NCBI GenBank assembly: GCA_001916055.1
Contig: MNRR01000025.1
Span: 1-45,875, forward strand
Length of the DNA stretch: 45,875 bases
From: Clostridium sp. 28_12
Lineage (GTDB): Bacteria; Bacillota; Clostridia; TANB77; CAG-508
Reading direction: 5' to 3'
Shown here: positions 8,960 to 20,900 of the stretch, piece after piece
Layout: every line of letters starts with the position of its first letter
Position numbering within the stretch: the stretch's first letter is position 1
The notes under the pieces: generated by a model
Database searches by the model: none
Told to the model about the DNA's origin: nothing
The model's input: only the letters and a program-made list of their open reading frames with translations
Made by a program: the position numbers and the translations under genes

Positions 8960-11596
8960 TTATACTTCATCCATTTTTAATTCATTTTTATCTGCTGTCA
9001 TATCCAAATCTATTATTTCGACATACCCTTTTACTCTTACCTCATTTGAAACATAGGTTTCTACATTATTACCATATACTGTTGACATACCTTTAAGCTC
9101 ATACACACATCCATTACTCTCATCAAAATTCTCAATTTTTCCTGTAATGACAAAGTATTGTCCACTATTTTTACTTAATTTGTCAATATTGTATGTCCAG
9201 CTATTTCCACTTACATTATTTAATGTATTTTCTTCATCATTAATCATTACATTTTTTATATCAAAAAAATCAGAGGCTTCAAAAGCAAATTTAACATTTT
9301 CTATATCCTCATCTGAAAAGTTCATTACTGTTGCCGCAAAAACCCATTCTCTTCTTGTATTTCCTATTGCAGGTTTTAATTCAACAACTACTTTTGTGCT
9401 TTTTACTATATTTTGTATACTAAACTCCTTTGATTCTGCTCCATCTACTTTTGACATATAACTAATATTTGCTGTTTTCTGAATATTCTTTGCCCCCAAG
9501 TCGTTTACTTTTAATTCAATAAAATCTGTTTTGGTTTCCCCTGGTTCTAATTCAAAATCTAATGTTATTTGTTTGTCATTTTTTTCTACATATTCATATC
9601 TCACACTAAGATCATAATAATCTTTTTCCGGATGATATATTGTTCCATCATCATCTGTTTTTATTACATATGTATATTCATCCGGAATATTAATTATAAC
9701 AGATACCGTTTTTTTCACATTAGAAGTATTTGTGGTTTTTATCCTTTGTTGAAATATTTGACGTTCATATAATATTCCATTATTATCTACTGGGATATCT
9801 CCTAAAGTTTCAGATATTTCTGTTACAACTGCATTTTGATTAAATACTACTTTTTTATTATCTTGGTCATATTTTACTGTTCCTGTTGAATTTCTTTGTA
9901 TAGAATAAATTGTTGGTATTACATCTACAATTTTATTATTCAAAGTTACATCTATATCTTTTGTTTCTATTGTGTTTGTTATTTCATTTGAATATTTATT
10001 TCTAACACTTCCTATCCTATTATCCATATTTTTTTGTAATTTTATTTTTAATGAAACTCTTACACTTGTTCCTCCAATTGTTTTAGATTCATTATAAACG
10101 GTCTGGCATCCCTCCATTTGTATGCTAACCATTTTATTTCCTCTTTCACTTGTTTTTATTGATTTTGAAACAATTTTAAAAATTTCATTATCGTATAAAA
10201 TATCAATTGATTGAATTTCTATTTTGCTTACTTCTGCTGGCATTTCAATATTTATAATAGGATTTTTAAATAAGCTATTTTGAGGTCCATCTGTTTTTAA
10301 AGTTTCTGTTATAACAACATCATTAGTAGTGTTATTAACCCAACTGTCATTGCTAAGCTTTGTTTCAATTGTTGAAATAGCTTGTTTTATTTCTGTAGTA
10401 ATTTTGTCATTATACTCATATTTAATAAAATCTTCTTCTATTTCTTTTGCTGAATTTTCTTTTTTCTCTGTATCTACATTTTTTGTCTTTATTGTATTTA
10501 TTCCATTTACAGAAACGTCTGTTATTATGGCATTATTTTCTATTATAGCTGTTGGTAATATAATTCTTGAATTCTCAACTTCAATAATTCCTTCTTTTTC
10601 CACATTATTTAAACGTAAGAAAAATATTTCTGGTCTATCTGTATATGTTACTTTTATTTTTCCATTTTCATCTGCTTCTGTATCTTTATTTATTGTTATT
10701 AAAATTTTTCCTTCTGTATCAAGTACATCAATACTTCCATTCTCTCCTAGTATTTCTTGTACTTGTGCTTTATCTATTGTAGAGTCTGTATATACAACAT
10801 CTTTTGAAGTTTCTTTTACTTCTATTTTTTGTGCAATATCTTTATTGCTAACCATTATTTTTGCTGTCTCTTTGAATGTTGTTTCATATTTATTTTCTGG
10901 ATTACGTTCATTTGCTTTAATATATCCATCATATATATCATCTGTCTGATGTTCTACTGACACAACTCCACTAACTTTTTCTTTAACGTCAAACTCCTGG
11001 TCAACATTTGTTACTAATTTAGTCTCATCCTTATCTTTAAATGTTTCTTCAACATTAGCTCTTATTCTTAAATTTCTAGCTTCATCATCTGCTACATAGC
11101 AATCACTTTTGTAAATACAAATAATTTCATATTCATCTCTTGCATCTGCTACCTTTTCCGCATAGTCTTCATTTTCAGCTATTATTTCAAGAATTCCTGT
11201 GCTTGAATGATACTCATATTTTGCTGTTTTGCCGCCATTTGTTGCTTTAGTTGATTTTGTTATAACTTCAACTCTTTCAGGTTTATAATCGCCTATCCAT
11301 GGCAAATCAACATTGATACTTGTTTTCTTAATTGGTTGATATTCTTCTCCTTCTGCAAATTCGACTCCTGTTTTAAAATTAAATTGTGCTAGTACGCCTT
11401 TGCTACCAGTATCACTGTCTTTTGTTGTCGTATCAAAATTTTCATATTTAGTTAAATTGAATTCTGCTACTACTTTTGTTTTGTCTTTATTTATATTTTC
11501 TTTAATAGCATCAACTGCTTTTGCAATTACGATGCTCAAAGAACTATTTAATAACAAAACAATTAGCATAAAAATGATGCACAATTTTTTTCTCAT
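8960..11596 (-). CDS. N-terminal fragment of broken surface protein, secreted
   Basis: The 878-aa frame starts MRKKLCIIFML with a basic, hydrophobic Sec signal peptide (about residues 1-26, ending near IAKA). It matches residues 1 to about 870 of the intact copy, with long blocks of beta-rich repeat-type sequence and no membrane anchor. A ribosome site (GGGGGAAG) lies 4 nt before the ATG and a promoter matching the intact copy's lies at 11635-11663. It ends abruptly at KMDEV, where the intact protein continues KMDDEVTYTVNIKN. If made, the product should be released rather than wall-anchored. Confidence 0.75.
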   Translation of the reverse strand: MRKKLCIIFMLIVLLLNSSLSIVIAKAVDAIKENINKDKTKVVAEFNLTKYENFDTTTKDSDTGSKGVLAQFNFKTGVEFAEGEEYQPIKKTSINVDLPWIGDYKPERVEVITKSTKATNGGKTAKYEYHSSTGILEIIAENEDYAEKVADARDEYEIICIYKSDCYVADDEARNLRIRANVEETFKDKDETKLVTNVDQEFDVKEKVSGVVSVEHQTDDIYDGYIKANERNPENKYETTFKETAKIMVSNKDIAQKIEVKETSKDVVYTDSTIDKAQVQEILGENGSIDVLDTEGKILITINKDTEADENGKIKVTYTDRPEIFFLRLNNVEKEGIIEVENSRIILPTAIIENNAIITDVSVNGINTIKTKNVDTEKKENSAKEIEEDFIKYEYNDKITTEIKQAISTIETKLSNDSWVNNTTNDVVITETLKTDGPQNSLFKNPIINIEMPAEVSKIEIQSIDILYDNEIFKIVSKSIKTSERGNKMVSIQMEGCQTVYNESKTIGGTSVRVSLKIKLQKNMDNRIGSVRNKYSNEITNTIETKDIDVTLNNKIVDVIPTIYSIQRNSTGTVKYDQDNKKVVFNQNAVVTEISETLGDIPVDNNGILYERQIFQQRIKTTNTSNVKKTVSVIINIPDEYTYVIKTDDDGTIYHPEKDYYDLSVRYEYVEKNDKQITLDFELEPGETKTDFIELKVNDLGAKNIQKTANISYMSKVDGAESKEFSIQNIVKSTKVVVELKPAIGNTRREWVFAATVMNFSDEDIENVKFAFEASDFFDIKNVMINDEENTLNNVSGNSWTYNIDKLSKNSGQYFVITGKIENFDESNGCVYELKGMSTVYGNNVETYVSNEVRVKGYVEIIDLDMTADKNELKMDEV

Positions 11597-11634
11597 ATAA
11601 CTTCCCCCAATATTTCTTACAATATATTAATTAA

Positions 11635-11663
11635 ATAATAATTCGTTCTATACTTTAAGTCAA
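11635..11663 (-). promoter_or_regulatory. Sigma-A promoter of broken copy
   Basis: On the minus strand, TTGACT and TATTAT are separated by 17 bp. Sequence and spacing are the same as at the intact copy (20957-20985), so the broken gene probably keeps its promoter. Confidence 0.7.
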
Positions 11664-11702
11664 TATCCCCAAAAAGACTTAAATTTCCTATTTTTTCTAG
11701 GT

Positions 11703-11752
11703 CTTTACGGCTCTTCACTTCATGGCGAAATATGTCTTTTTTATTACATTTT
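11703..11752 (-). promoter_or_regulatory. Conserved upstream block, copy 1
   Basis: About 50 bp running from CCGTAAA to ATGTAAT (minus-strand sense) is shared with 21026-21073, although the flanking intergenic DNA has diverged. In both copies it lies 40 bp upstream of the -35 box. It resembles an activator or upstream-element region; no known operator is recognised. Confidence 0.5.
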
Positions 11753-11820
11753 GGTAACTTTTTGTGCCCCAAAATAATGTTTTTTCCATTTTTGCCTAGG
11801 GACTAGCACATTTTCAGCCC

Positions 11821-11892
11821 GGTTGCACACGTGAGAACGCTTTTTTTATGTGCAAAATTGCACGAAAAAAAAGCGTTCTCACGTGTGCAACC
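11821..11892. repeat. 72-bp palindromic repeat made of two inverted 33-34-bp units
   Basis: The outer arms (about 27 nt each, starting GGTTGCACACGTGAGAACGC) are near-perfect inverted copies. Each arm is a unit bounded by TTGCAC and GTGCAA, so the element is two units head to head around a short AA centre. A single unit with two or three changes lies at 25730-25762. The layout resembles REP or BIME-type mobile palindromes. Nothing in it codes. Confidence 0.75.
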
Positions 11893-11897
11893 ACTAC

Positions 11898-11933
11898 AAA
11901 AAAACTCACATAGCTAAACTATGTGAGTTTTTT
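11898..11933 (-). terminator. Terminator of the intact giant gene
   Basis: A 10-bp stem (ACTCACATAG with CTATGTGAGT) with a 5-nt loop, flanked by A and T runs, starts 4 nt past the stop codon. It should work in both directions. Confidence 0.85.
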
Positions 11934-11936
11934 GGC

Positions 11937-14900
11937 TTATTTCAATACTTTTTTCTTGATAAAGTATATTTCTCCTACTACGACTACTAATACAATTGCT
12001 GCTAATGATATAATAAATGTTCTGTTATCTGTCAAACCGGTTGGTGGTGTAATATTTACTCTTGTCATATCATCATCTGATTCATATGGTTTATTCGGTG
12101 TTGCTGTTTTAGGGTCATAGTTACCTGGTGTTGCTCCATATATTTTTCTTGCTGTTTCTACTATTTCAACATGGTTACTTGCTCCAATACCATTTTCGTT
12201 ACTTGCTAATAATTTACTTCCATAAATTTTTATACTTGTAGCTTCTCCTGCTTTTAACTCATTTCTTGCGAATTGATCTGTTATTGATATTGTATAACCT
12301 TTATTAATATCTGCTTTAACTTCATCTGAAACTAATTTTTTAGTTATATCACCTTCTTGCCAAGCTGATAATTGGTCTGCTGTAACTTTGTTCCATCCAG
12401 CCGCACTATTGTTGTTTTCATCATATACTAAGTTATCATCCATGTAGTCTACTACTTTCTTGATTACTCTCTTCAATTCTTGGCCTGGAAGTTTTGTTCC
12501 ATAGTAATAATAATCTGAATTTGTTGTATATTCATAATCTAATTCTGAATCATTCTTTATACTTACTGTATATTCAACTTCTAATGTAGCTCCTTGTAAT
12601 AATTCATTATCGATTTCTGCAAGTACACTGCTTGGTAATGCTTTTACATATGGTAAAGCATTATCTGCTGTTTTTTCTATTTCGTTCCAACTATCATATA
12701 ATTCTGCATCTGGTATTGTTTTATATGGATTTCCATTTATTAAAACTTGACCATTTGCTAATGTTACTTTAATATTTGAAATTCTCTTATTTGTTTCAAA
12801 TTGTTGTCTTGGTCTTTCAATTATACCAAAATCTTGATATGGATTTACTGCATAGAATGTATCTGCTAATACTATTTTTCCATCTTTTATTACTACTATC
12901 TTACCATTATCTAAATTGTACTCATCTTTGTAGTCTGTATAAGATACTCTTTGGTTGAATCCTGAATTTTCTTTTACTTCACTATATTCTACACCTACAT
13001 CGAAATATGCTGTATCTGCTGTCATACTGTCACTTGTATTAATATTTCCATTGTATACTCCGTTTTGTTCCTGTTTAGTTCTCTTATTTAAGTCATCAGC
13101 TGCATCTGAATATCTCTTACCTTCATATGGAATTATCCAGTTGTAATTTCCTTTTCTTTCATCAGCTTGACCTAATTTTAATGCATTTTTAATTACATCT
13201 GATGAAATTATTGTTGATTTATATTCTCTTGGATCTATTGCTTTTCCATTTATTGTTGTATTTGAATCATAAGTATATCTTATTAAATATCTTCCTGGTA
13301 ATACTCCTAAGAATTTGTATTCACCATTTGCATCTGTTGTTGTAGAAGCATCTTTTGTTTGTGTTGTTTCTACTCCATTTGCAATTGAGATTTCATACAA
13401 TTTTACAACTTCTCCATTTTCATTTAATAATTCTACTTTTGCATTTGCGACTTTATTTTCTTTGTCTTGGAATATACCGTCACCAATTCTTTCTTTACCT
13501 GTATTTGTCTTATCTCCATTTATGCTACTATCCTCAAATACTGTTCCTGATAATCCTCTTGTTGGTTCTGCTTCTTGAATACCAAGTACTAATGATGGTG
13601 CTGAATCTGTATCATCTTCAAATGTTGTCATATCTAGTGTTTTATTTTCTATTTCGTAATTTCTTCCATTTAATTTTGTTGCTGTTGTTGTTCCATCATT
13701 TTGTAATTTTATTTCTACACTTCCTGGGTTTGAGTCATCATCAATTGCTGCATACGCTTTTCCACTTGATATTGATGAGAATGCATTTATTTCTGAAACA
13801 TTATTTAGTGTTGTTTGTTTTTGTATTAATGCTTTTACTGCATCATTATTTAGTTTGAACTTGATGTAAACATCTACATATTCTCCTGGTAATATTTCTG
13901 TATTTGCAAGTGCTGTTGTATATGCTGCTTTATAAACATCACTTACTTTTGCCCTTCCATATTTGCTATCTCCCCATGTTGCATTTCCTGTTTTATTACC
14001 TTTACTATCAGCTATCCATGAATCTGCAACTTCATATCTTGCATCATAGTAGTTAGCTAATTCTTTTACTTTTGCATTTAATACTGTTGATTGGTTTTTA
14101 ACTATCATTTTATATGTTACATATAATTGCATTGAACCTGGTTTTAAATTTTCTAGTGCTAAGTCTGATTCATATATTCTTCTTGTATATATGTTCAATC
14201 CTCTGCTACTATAACTTCCTATTCCTGTTCCGAATTTTACTTCTACACCGAAATTATCTGTATTTTCTTCACTTGTTCTCTTTGCATATGTATATGTATT
14301 ATTATAAACATTTTGACCATTATTTACTGCAATGTTCATTTCTGTTAAGTCAGAGCTTATTGCTAAGTCTGCTTGATTTCTTCTATGGACTCCTAGGTTA
14401 ATTCCTGTTAATGTATCAGAACCTTTGTCTTTACATCTAGCATTCCAAGCTTCATCTAATTTGAATCCTGTTTGACTTGTTGATGCAATTACTGCATATT
14501 CTGATTTAGCTGCTGGTGTTACTTTTAATTTTGTCTTATTATCATTGTAACTATATCCCCATTTATCTTTGTATGTTGAAACATGGTCTGCAAAGTCATA
14601 ACTTAAGTCATATGTTTTTTGATCACTACTATTTCTTGCAGTATCTCTTGATACAGTTGTGAAATCTTCATTTACACTTGCTCTGTCTTTTCTATCGTTT
14701 CTTCCACTTGGAACTTCTGTTGCTTTTGATGTATTGTCATAATTATTAGCTAAATAATCTTTTATTGCTTTTATTGATGTAAATCTTAATCCATCATATT
14801 CAAATTCAACATGATATTTGCTTAAGTCATCAATCTTTAAGTCCCCATTAGAAACTGTTAGATAATCCTTACTTGTATATGCTTCACCGTCTTTCTTTCT

Positions 14901-17900
14901 TGTTCCAAATCCATACCATCCGTCTGAATTTGTTGTTGTTTGTGCCACAACTTGGTCATCTTTGTATAGATATACTTTTAATCCTTCAATTAATGCATCT
15001 AAATCTTTGTCATATACATTATTTATTGAATTATCTTTTGAATTTGTCATTTCTTCCCATACATATCCTTCTATACGTATGTATTCTTGATGGTTTTTAA
15101 TTGTTATTGTTGTTCCTGATTTTTTATCAATTGTTATCCATCCATCATTTGAAACTCCATTTCCTGAATATGTTACTTTATAGTTTTTGTAATTACCTGT
15201 ATCTGCTAAATATCCATAATTTGGATTTGCAACTTCTTCTAGTTTGTATTTTATTACATCTTTTCCGTTGCTACTTATTAACAAGTTTTTGATTTTTAGT
15301 TCTGCCTTAATATCTGTTTCGAATCTTGTTGCCTCATCTATTTTTGATGTATATTCTATAACTGGATTATTTGTCATATCTGAAGTATCATCTATTGTTA
15401 CTGTTCCTACTGCTTTTGTTGCCCAGCCATTAGAATCTTTTGTTACGTTATCTCCTGTTGCTTTTACTCTTAAATATTGTTTTTTATCTGATGAGCTTAA
15501 TACGAATTCTACTCCTGGTAATACTTTGCTATCTACTCTATCATCTATTTTCTTAATATTTAATTCTCCTACTTGTGGTTCATTTACGATTTTTACTGGT
15601 GTTGTTTCTGATGGTTTTACTTCACTTTTTGTTGGAGAAGCTATTTTTGTATAACCATAGTTATTGTTATTAGCCTCTGTTACAGTGTATTTTCCACATA
15701 AAATATTTTTAATTAATATTTTACCTTCTGAATTTGTTACAATTGCTGTTCCTTTATCTAATGTAGAATTAAATTGTACTGTATAACCTGTAACACCATC
15801 TATTGTTGCTTTTACAACATTATCTTTGCTGTATGAACCAGCACCTTCTTCAAATGTTATATCTTTTTCTACAGTTATTTTATCAATTGTTTTTCCGTCT
15901 TTTGATATTACCATACTCTTATTTGTATCTGTTCCAACTGATATTTTAAATTCTACATTTTTCATTGCAGTTGAATTAGTGTTTACTTTTTCAATCTCTA
16001 AATCACCTGTTGTTGTCCAAGGTCCAGTAATATCTACTTTATCTATTCTAGTTATTTTTTCCTCATAAGGTATTTTACCTGGTTCAACTATACTCATATG
16101 TTGTAATTGATTTTTATATACCATACAATAAGAGTCTGTACTCATTGGATGTGTACTATATATTTTTGTAGTTAATATCTCATCTGTTTTTGTTCTTTTT
16201 AATTGATAACTTCCACTAATAGTTACTTTTACAACTTGCTCTACGGTATTTGGAATTTTAATATAAAAGTCATTTCCCCATCCAAAGTTCATAAGTTCAC
16301 CATTAGTTGTTGCATTTTTGCCATCTGAACCTTTATATGTTACAACTACAGAATGTGATGCTTTAGCATAACTAGATTCTACATTAAATGGTCCTATCTT
16401 ATTTGTTTTGTCATCTACTTTAGTAATTGTAACATTATCTTTGTCTGTTTTATCTGTTAATTTTAATGTTGCATTTTTAAATTCTTCATCACTTATACTC
16501 CATGTACCTTTTCTTTTTATTTCTGTAGTTTCACTTTCTAATGTTGCTTCATGCCAATGTTGACTACAGAATCTGTCTAGACGATTTGTACAATTATATC
16601 TTTTTCCATCTGAGCCATATGCTCCTATACCAATCTCACTATGATTAGAACTACCAGTACCAATTATATATAATTTTCCTGGTTGTCTTAATCCTGGTTC
16701 AATCGTAAGTTGTTCTTCATAAGTTCTATTTGCTTGTACTGGGTTCATAGTTCCTACTAAACATACTGCAAGTACAGATACAAATAATGCTGCCTTTAAT
16801 ATTTTTCTATTTCTCCATATTAATATTGCTAATCCTACTAATACTGCTAGTGTTCCTATTGTTATTCCTATTTTTCCTGCTAAACCTGTTGATACTCCTA
16901 TTAATACTTGAGCTTGTGATGTATTATTATCGCTATTTTCGTCTTCAATTGCTTTATCATTACTGCTTATTCCTATTGTTGCTACATTTGTTGTTGTTCC
17001 TACATTATTAGCATTCATTGTTTTAGTTAATACTAATGTTACTTCTTTACTTTCTCCTGCTTGTATGTTTTGTCCTGATAAACTATTTGTATATAAGCTT
17101 CCATCCTTTTCATACCAATCACTATTTAATTCTGATTTAAATGTCATTCCATCTGGTAATTTGTCTACTATTTGTGCTGCTTTTCCTGCTAATTCTCCAT
17201 TGTTTGTTACTAACATCTTGTATTCTACTATTACTGTTGCTCCATTCATTTGTTTTGAACGAATTTCTACTTTTGCAAATTGTTTATTATCATAGTCATA
17301 TGTTTTTGTTTTTCCATCTTTTGTTTGCACTGTTATCTTGCTTATATATTTTTGGATTTCTAAATCAAATTTCTTATTTTCTACTAATCCAATATCTATA
17401 TTTTCTAAATTTTCATTTGCTGTTAATGTATTTGTTAATCCTGCTGTCATTTTTTCTCCATTTATTGCTACATTCTTTGTTACAGCATCTGAATTCTTTG
17501 TTTCTATTACTCCCTCTTTTTGATATGCTGTTAATGAGTAATTATTTGTGTCATATAAGAATAATACTATATATTGTCCTTTTTCTACATTTTCGAAACT
17601 ATATTTCCCTTCTGAATCTGTTTGTATTTTCTTTATTTGATTGTTTTCTTTTACAAATTCATTTTTCTTTGCATTATATAACATTACTGTTATTCCACTT
17701 AATGTCTTTTCATCTGTTGTTCTTTTTCCATCTTCATTTTCATCTATCCATGCAGTTCCTGATATTGTTACTTTTTCTTCGGTTGGTGTACTTGGATTAT
17801 TTGGATTACTTGGGTTATCTGGATTGCTTGGATTATCTGGATTACTTGGTTTATCTGGATTGCTTGGATTATCTGGATCTGTATTATTATCCTCATAATC

Positions 17901-20900
17901 ATATTTCAATATTTTAGTTACTGCACTGGCATCTTTTTCTTTTATCCAATCACCTTTTGCTGTTAATGTATTAGTAATTTGTTTTGTATCTGTTATCATT
18001 CTAGCTTTTGCTTTTATTATCATTGTAACAGTCTTACCTTCTGGTATTTGTAATTGTAAATCAATATTTGGAGCATCTTCTTCATCATATCCTTCTGGTA
18101 TGTCCAAATTTGATAAATCAATTGTTTCTTGAGATTCTGTATATGTCTGAGAATCAAATTTGAATCCATACTCATCTGTAATTGTTTCAAATTTCATATT
18201 AAATTTGTTATATGTTGCACTTATTGGCTCTAATTCTCTAGGGATAACATCTTGTATATCTACATTTGTATATGTTGCAAATCCTCCCCAAGTTTTTCCT
18301 ATGTTTTTAATATTTACAGTATATGTTACCTCATCATCCATTTTTAATTCAGTTTTGTCTACTGACATATCTACATTTACTGCCTCTACATAACCTTTCA
18401 TTCTTGCTTCATTTGAACCATATGTAGCTATACTATCTCCATATACTGTTGCAACACCATTCATTTCATATTCACGGCTCTTGCTCTCATCATAGTCCTT
18501 AAGCTCTCCCATAAGAACATAGTATTCTTCACCTTGAATGTACTTACCTTCATCATTTAGTTTTGTAACCGGTAATGATTCTATTGTGTGTGTCCAAATA
18601 TTTCCACTTACATTTGTTTCTTCGTCATCATTAACAGTTACTTCATTTAAGTTGAAATATTCTGATGCTTCGAAAGCAACATTTATATTTTTTAATTCTT
18701 TGTCTGTTAAATTTACAATTGTTACTCCGAAAACCCATTCTCTTCTTGTTTTTCCTACTGCTGGTTGTACAAATACACTTATTTCTGCTTTTTTAACTGT
18801 ATTATTAATAGTAAATTGATTTGCAGTTTGTCCATTTACTTGTACCGTATAATTTATCGCTGTTTGCTTTTCTTGTTCTCCATCTGCTAAATCTTTTACT
18901 TTTAACTCAATAAAATCTGTTTTTGTTTCTCCTGCTTTAACATCAAACTCTACTGTTACTTGTTTTTCTTTTTGTTCTACAAATTCATATCTCTTGCTGA
19001 ATTCATAATAATTTTTATCTTCATGGTAAGTGAATCCATCATCATCTACTTTTTTTACATATACCATTTCATCTGGTACATTAACAATAACCTTTACTTT
19101 TTTATCAACATCTTCTGTATTTGAAACTTTAATATTTTGTTTTACAATTTGTTTTTCATAAACATTTCCATTATTTTGTATATTAACTTTTCCAACTGTT
19201 TCTGTAACATCAACTTTTACACCACTTTGTACTTGTGTAGTTTCTTCATTCTTAGCTACTGCTTGTACATTAAATTCTGGAACTATATTTACAACTTTAT
19301 TTAAAAGTGTAACTTCTATTTCATTACTTTCTGTTGTTCCTGTCATTTCATTTGAATATGTTGTTTTTAATTTTTCAACTTTGTTTTCAATATCTTTAGC
19401 TACAGTAACTTTTAATGAAATTCTTACATTTGTTCCTTCAACAACTGCTAAATCTTCATAAGATGTTTGCTCTCCATCAATTTGTACTCTAACAACTTTA
19501 TTTCCATCTGCATTAGTTATTATTTTTGCTGATTTTACAGCTAATTCTTGGTTACTATACATTACTTGTGCATTTTCAACTGTAACATCTTCTACTTCTG
19601 ATGGCATTTCTATATTTATTATAGGATTCTTAAACAAACTATTTTGTGGTCCACTTGTTTTTAATGTTTCTGTTAAAACAACTTCATTTGTTGTATTATT
19701 TACCCAATTGTTATTACTTAATGTTGTTTCTATTGTTGAAACTGCTTGTTTGATTTGTGCATTGCTTATTTCATTGCGTTCGTATTTTACTACATCTGAT
19801 GAATTTTCTTCAATAGTATTTATTCCTTTTATAGAAACTTGTGTTTCTACAACATTGTTATCTATTTGTGCAGTTGATAATATAACTCTTGAGTTTTCAA
19901 TTTCTATTATTCCTTCTTTTTCTACATTATTAATACGTAGATAAAATGTTGTTGTTCTATTTCTATATGTTATTTTAATTTTTCCGTTTTCATCTGCTTC
20001 TGTATCTTTATTTATTGTTAATACAGTTTTTCCTTCTTCATCAAGTATATCTATGCTTCCTTTTTCTCCTAGCATTTTTAATACTTCATTTTTATCTATT
20101 ATTGAATCTGTATATAATGAATCTTCTGAAACTTCTTTAACTTCAATTTTTTGAGCAACATCTTTGTTACTTATCATTATTTTTGCAGTTTCTTTATATG
20201 ATGTTTCATATTTATTTTCTGAATTTAAAGTATTTGCTTTTATGTAGCCATCATATAAATTATTTGCTTCATGTCCAATAGATATTACTCCATTAACATT
20301 CTCTTGTACTTCAAACTTTTGCTCAACTTTAGCACTAATTTTTGTTTCAGAATCATCTTTTAATGTTTCTTCTACATTAGCTTTTACATTGAGATTTCTT
20401 TTCTCATCTTTAGTATAGCATTCGCTTTTATATATACAAATTATTTCGTATTCATCTCTTGCTTCTGAAACATTTTCTGTATAATCATTGTTTTCAGCTG
20501 TTATTTGAAGAATTCCTGTATTTGAATTATACTCATATTTAGCATCTTTTCCACCATTTGTTGCTTTAGTAGATTTTGTTATAACTTCAACTCTTGTTGG
20601 ATTATAATTTCCTATCTTTGGCACTTCAATATTAACACTTGTTTTCTTAATAGGTGTATAATTTTCTCCTTCTTCAAAATTTATTCCTGTTTTTAAATTA
20701 AACTGTGCAAGTGTACCCTTGCTTCCTGTACTACTATTTTCAGTAGTAGTATCATAATTTTCATACTTGGTTAAATTAACTTCTGCAAATACTTTTGTTT
20801 TGTCTTTATTTACAATGTTTTGTACTGCATCTACAGCTTGAGATATAACCAACATGACTGAACTGTTTAATAATAATGTTATTAACATTAAAATACAACA

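Larger units (their letters stand above)
536..11596 (-). pseudogene. Broken tandem copy of giant two-module surface protein
   Basis: Read end to end, three consecutive minus-strand frames match the intact neighbour at 11937-20915 from signal peptide to C-terminal anchor. Two lesions separate them. Near 8957-8965, about 19 nt present in the intact copy are missing, so the first frame stops right after KMDEV. At 6741-6754, an (AT)7 tract puts the second and third frames out of register. Neither the second nor the third fragment has a convincing ribosome site. The simplest reading is a pseudogene that at most makes a secreted 878-aa N-terminal fragment. It may still serve as a sequence donor for the intact copy. 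It differs in content: two Big_2 domains, five SpaA-like repeats and a Cys-rich insert. Confidence 0.8.

Noticed and set aside
17141..17917. 258-aa plus-strand open frame
   Set aside because: It reads opposite the SdrD_B and stalk region of the intact giant gene; its repetitive LDYLDYL sequence is the complement of the Asn-Pro minisatellite.
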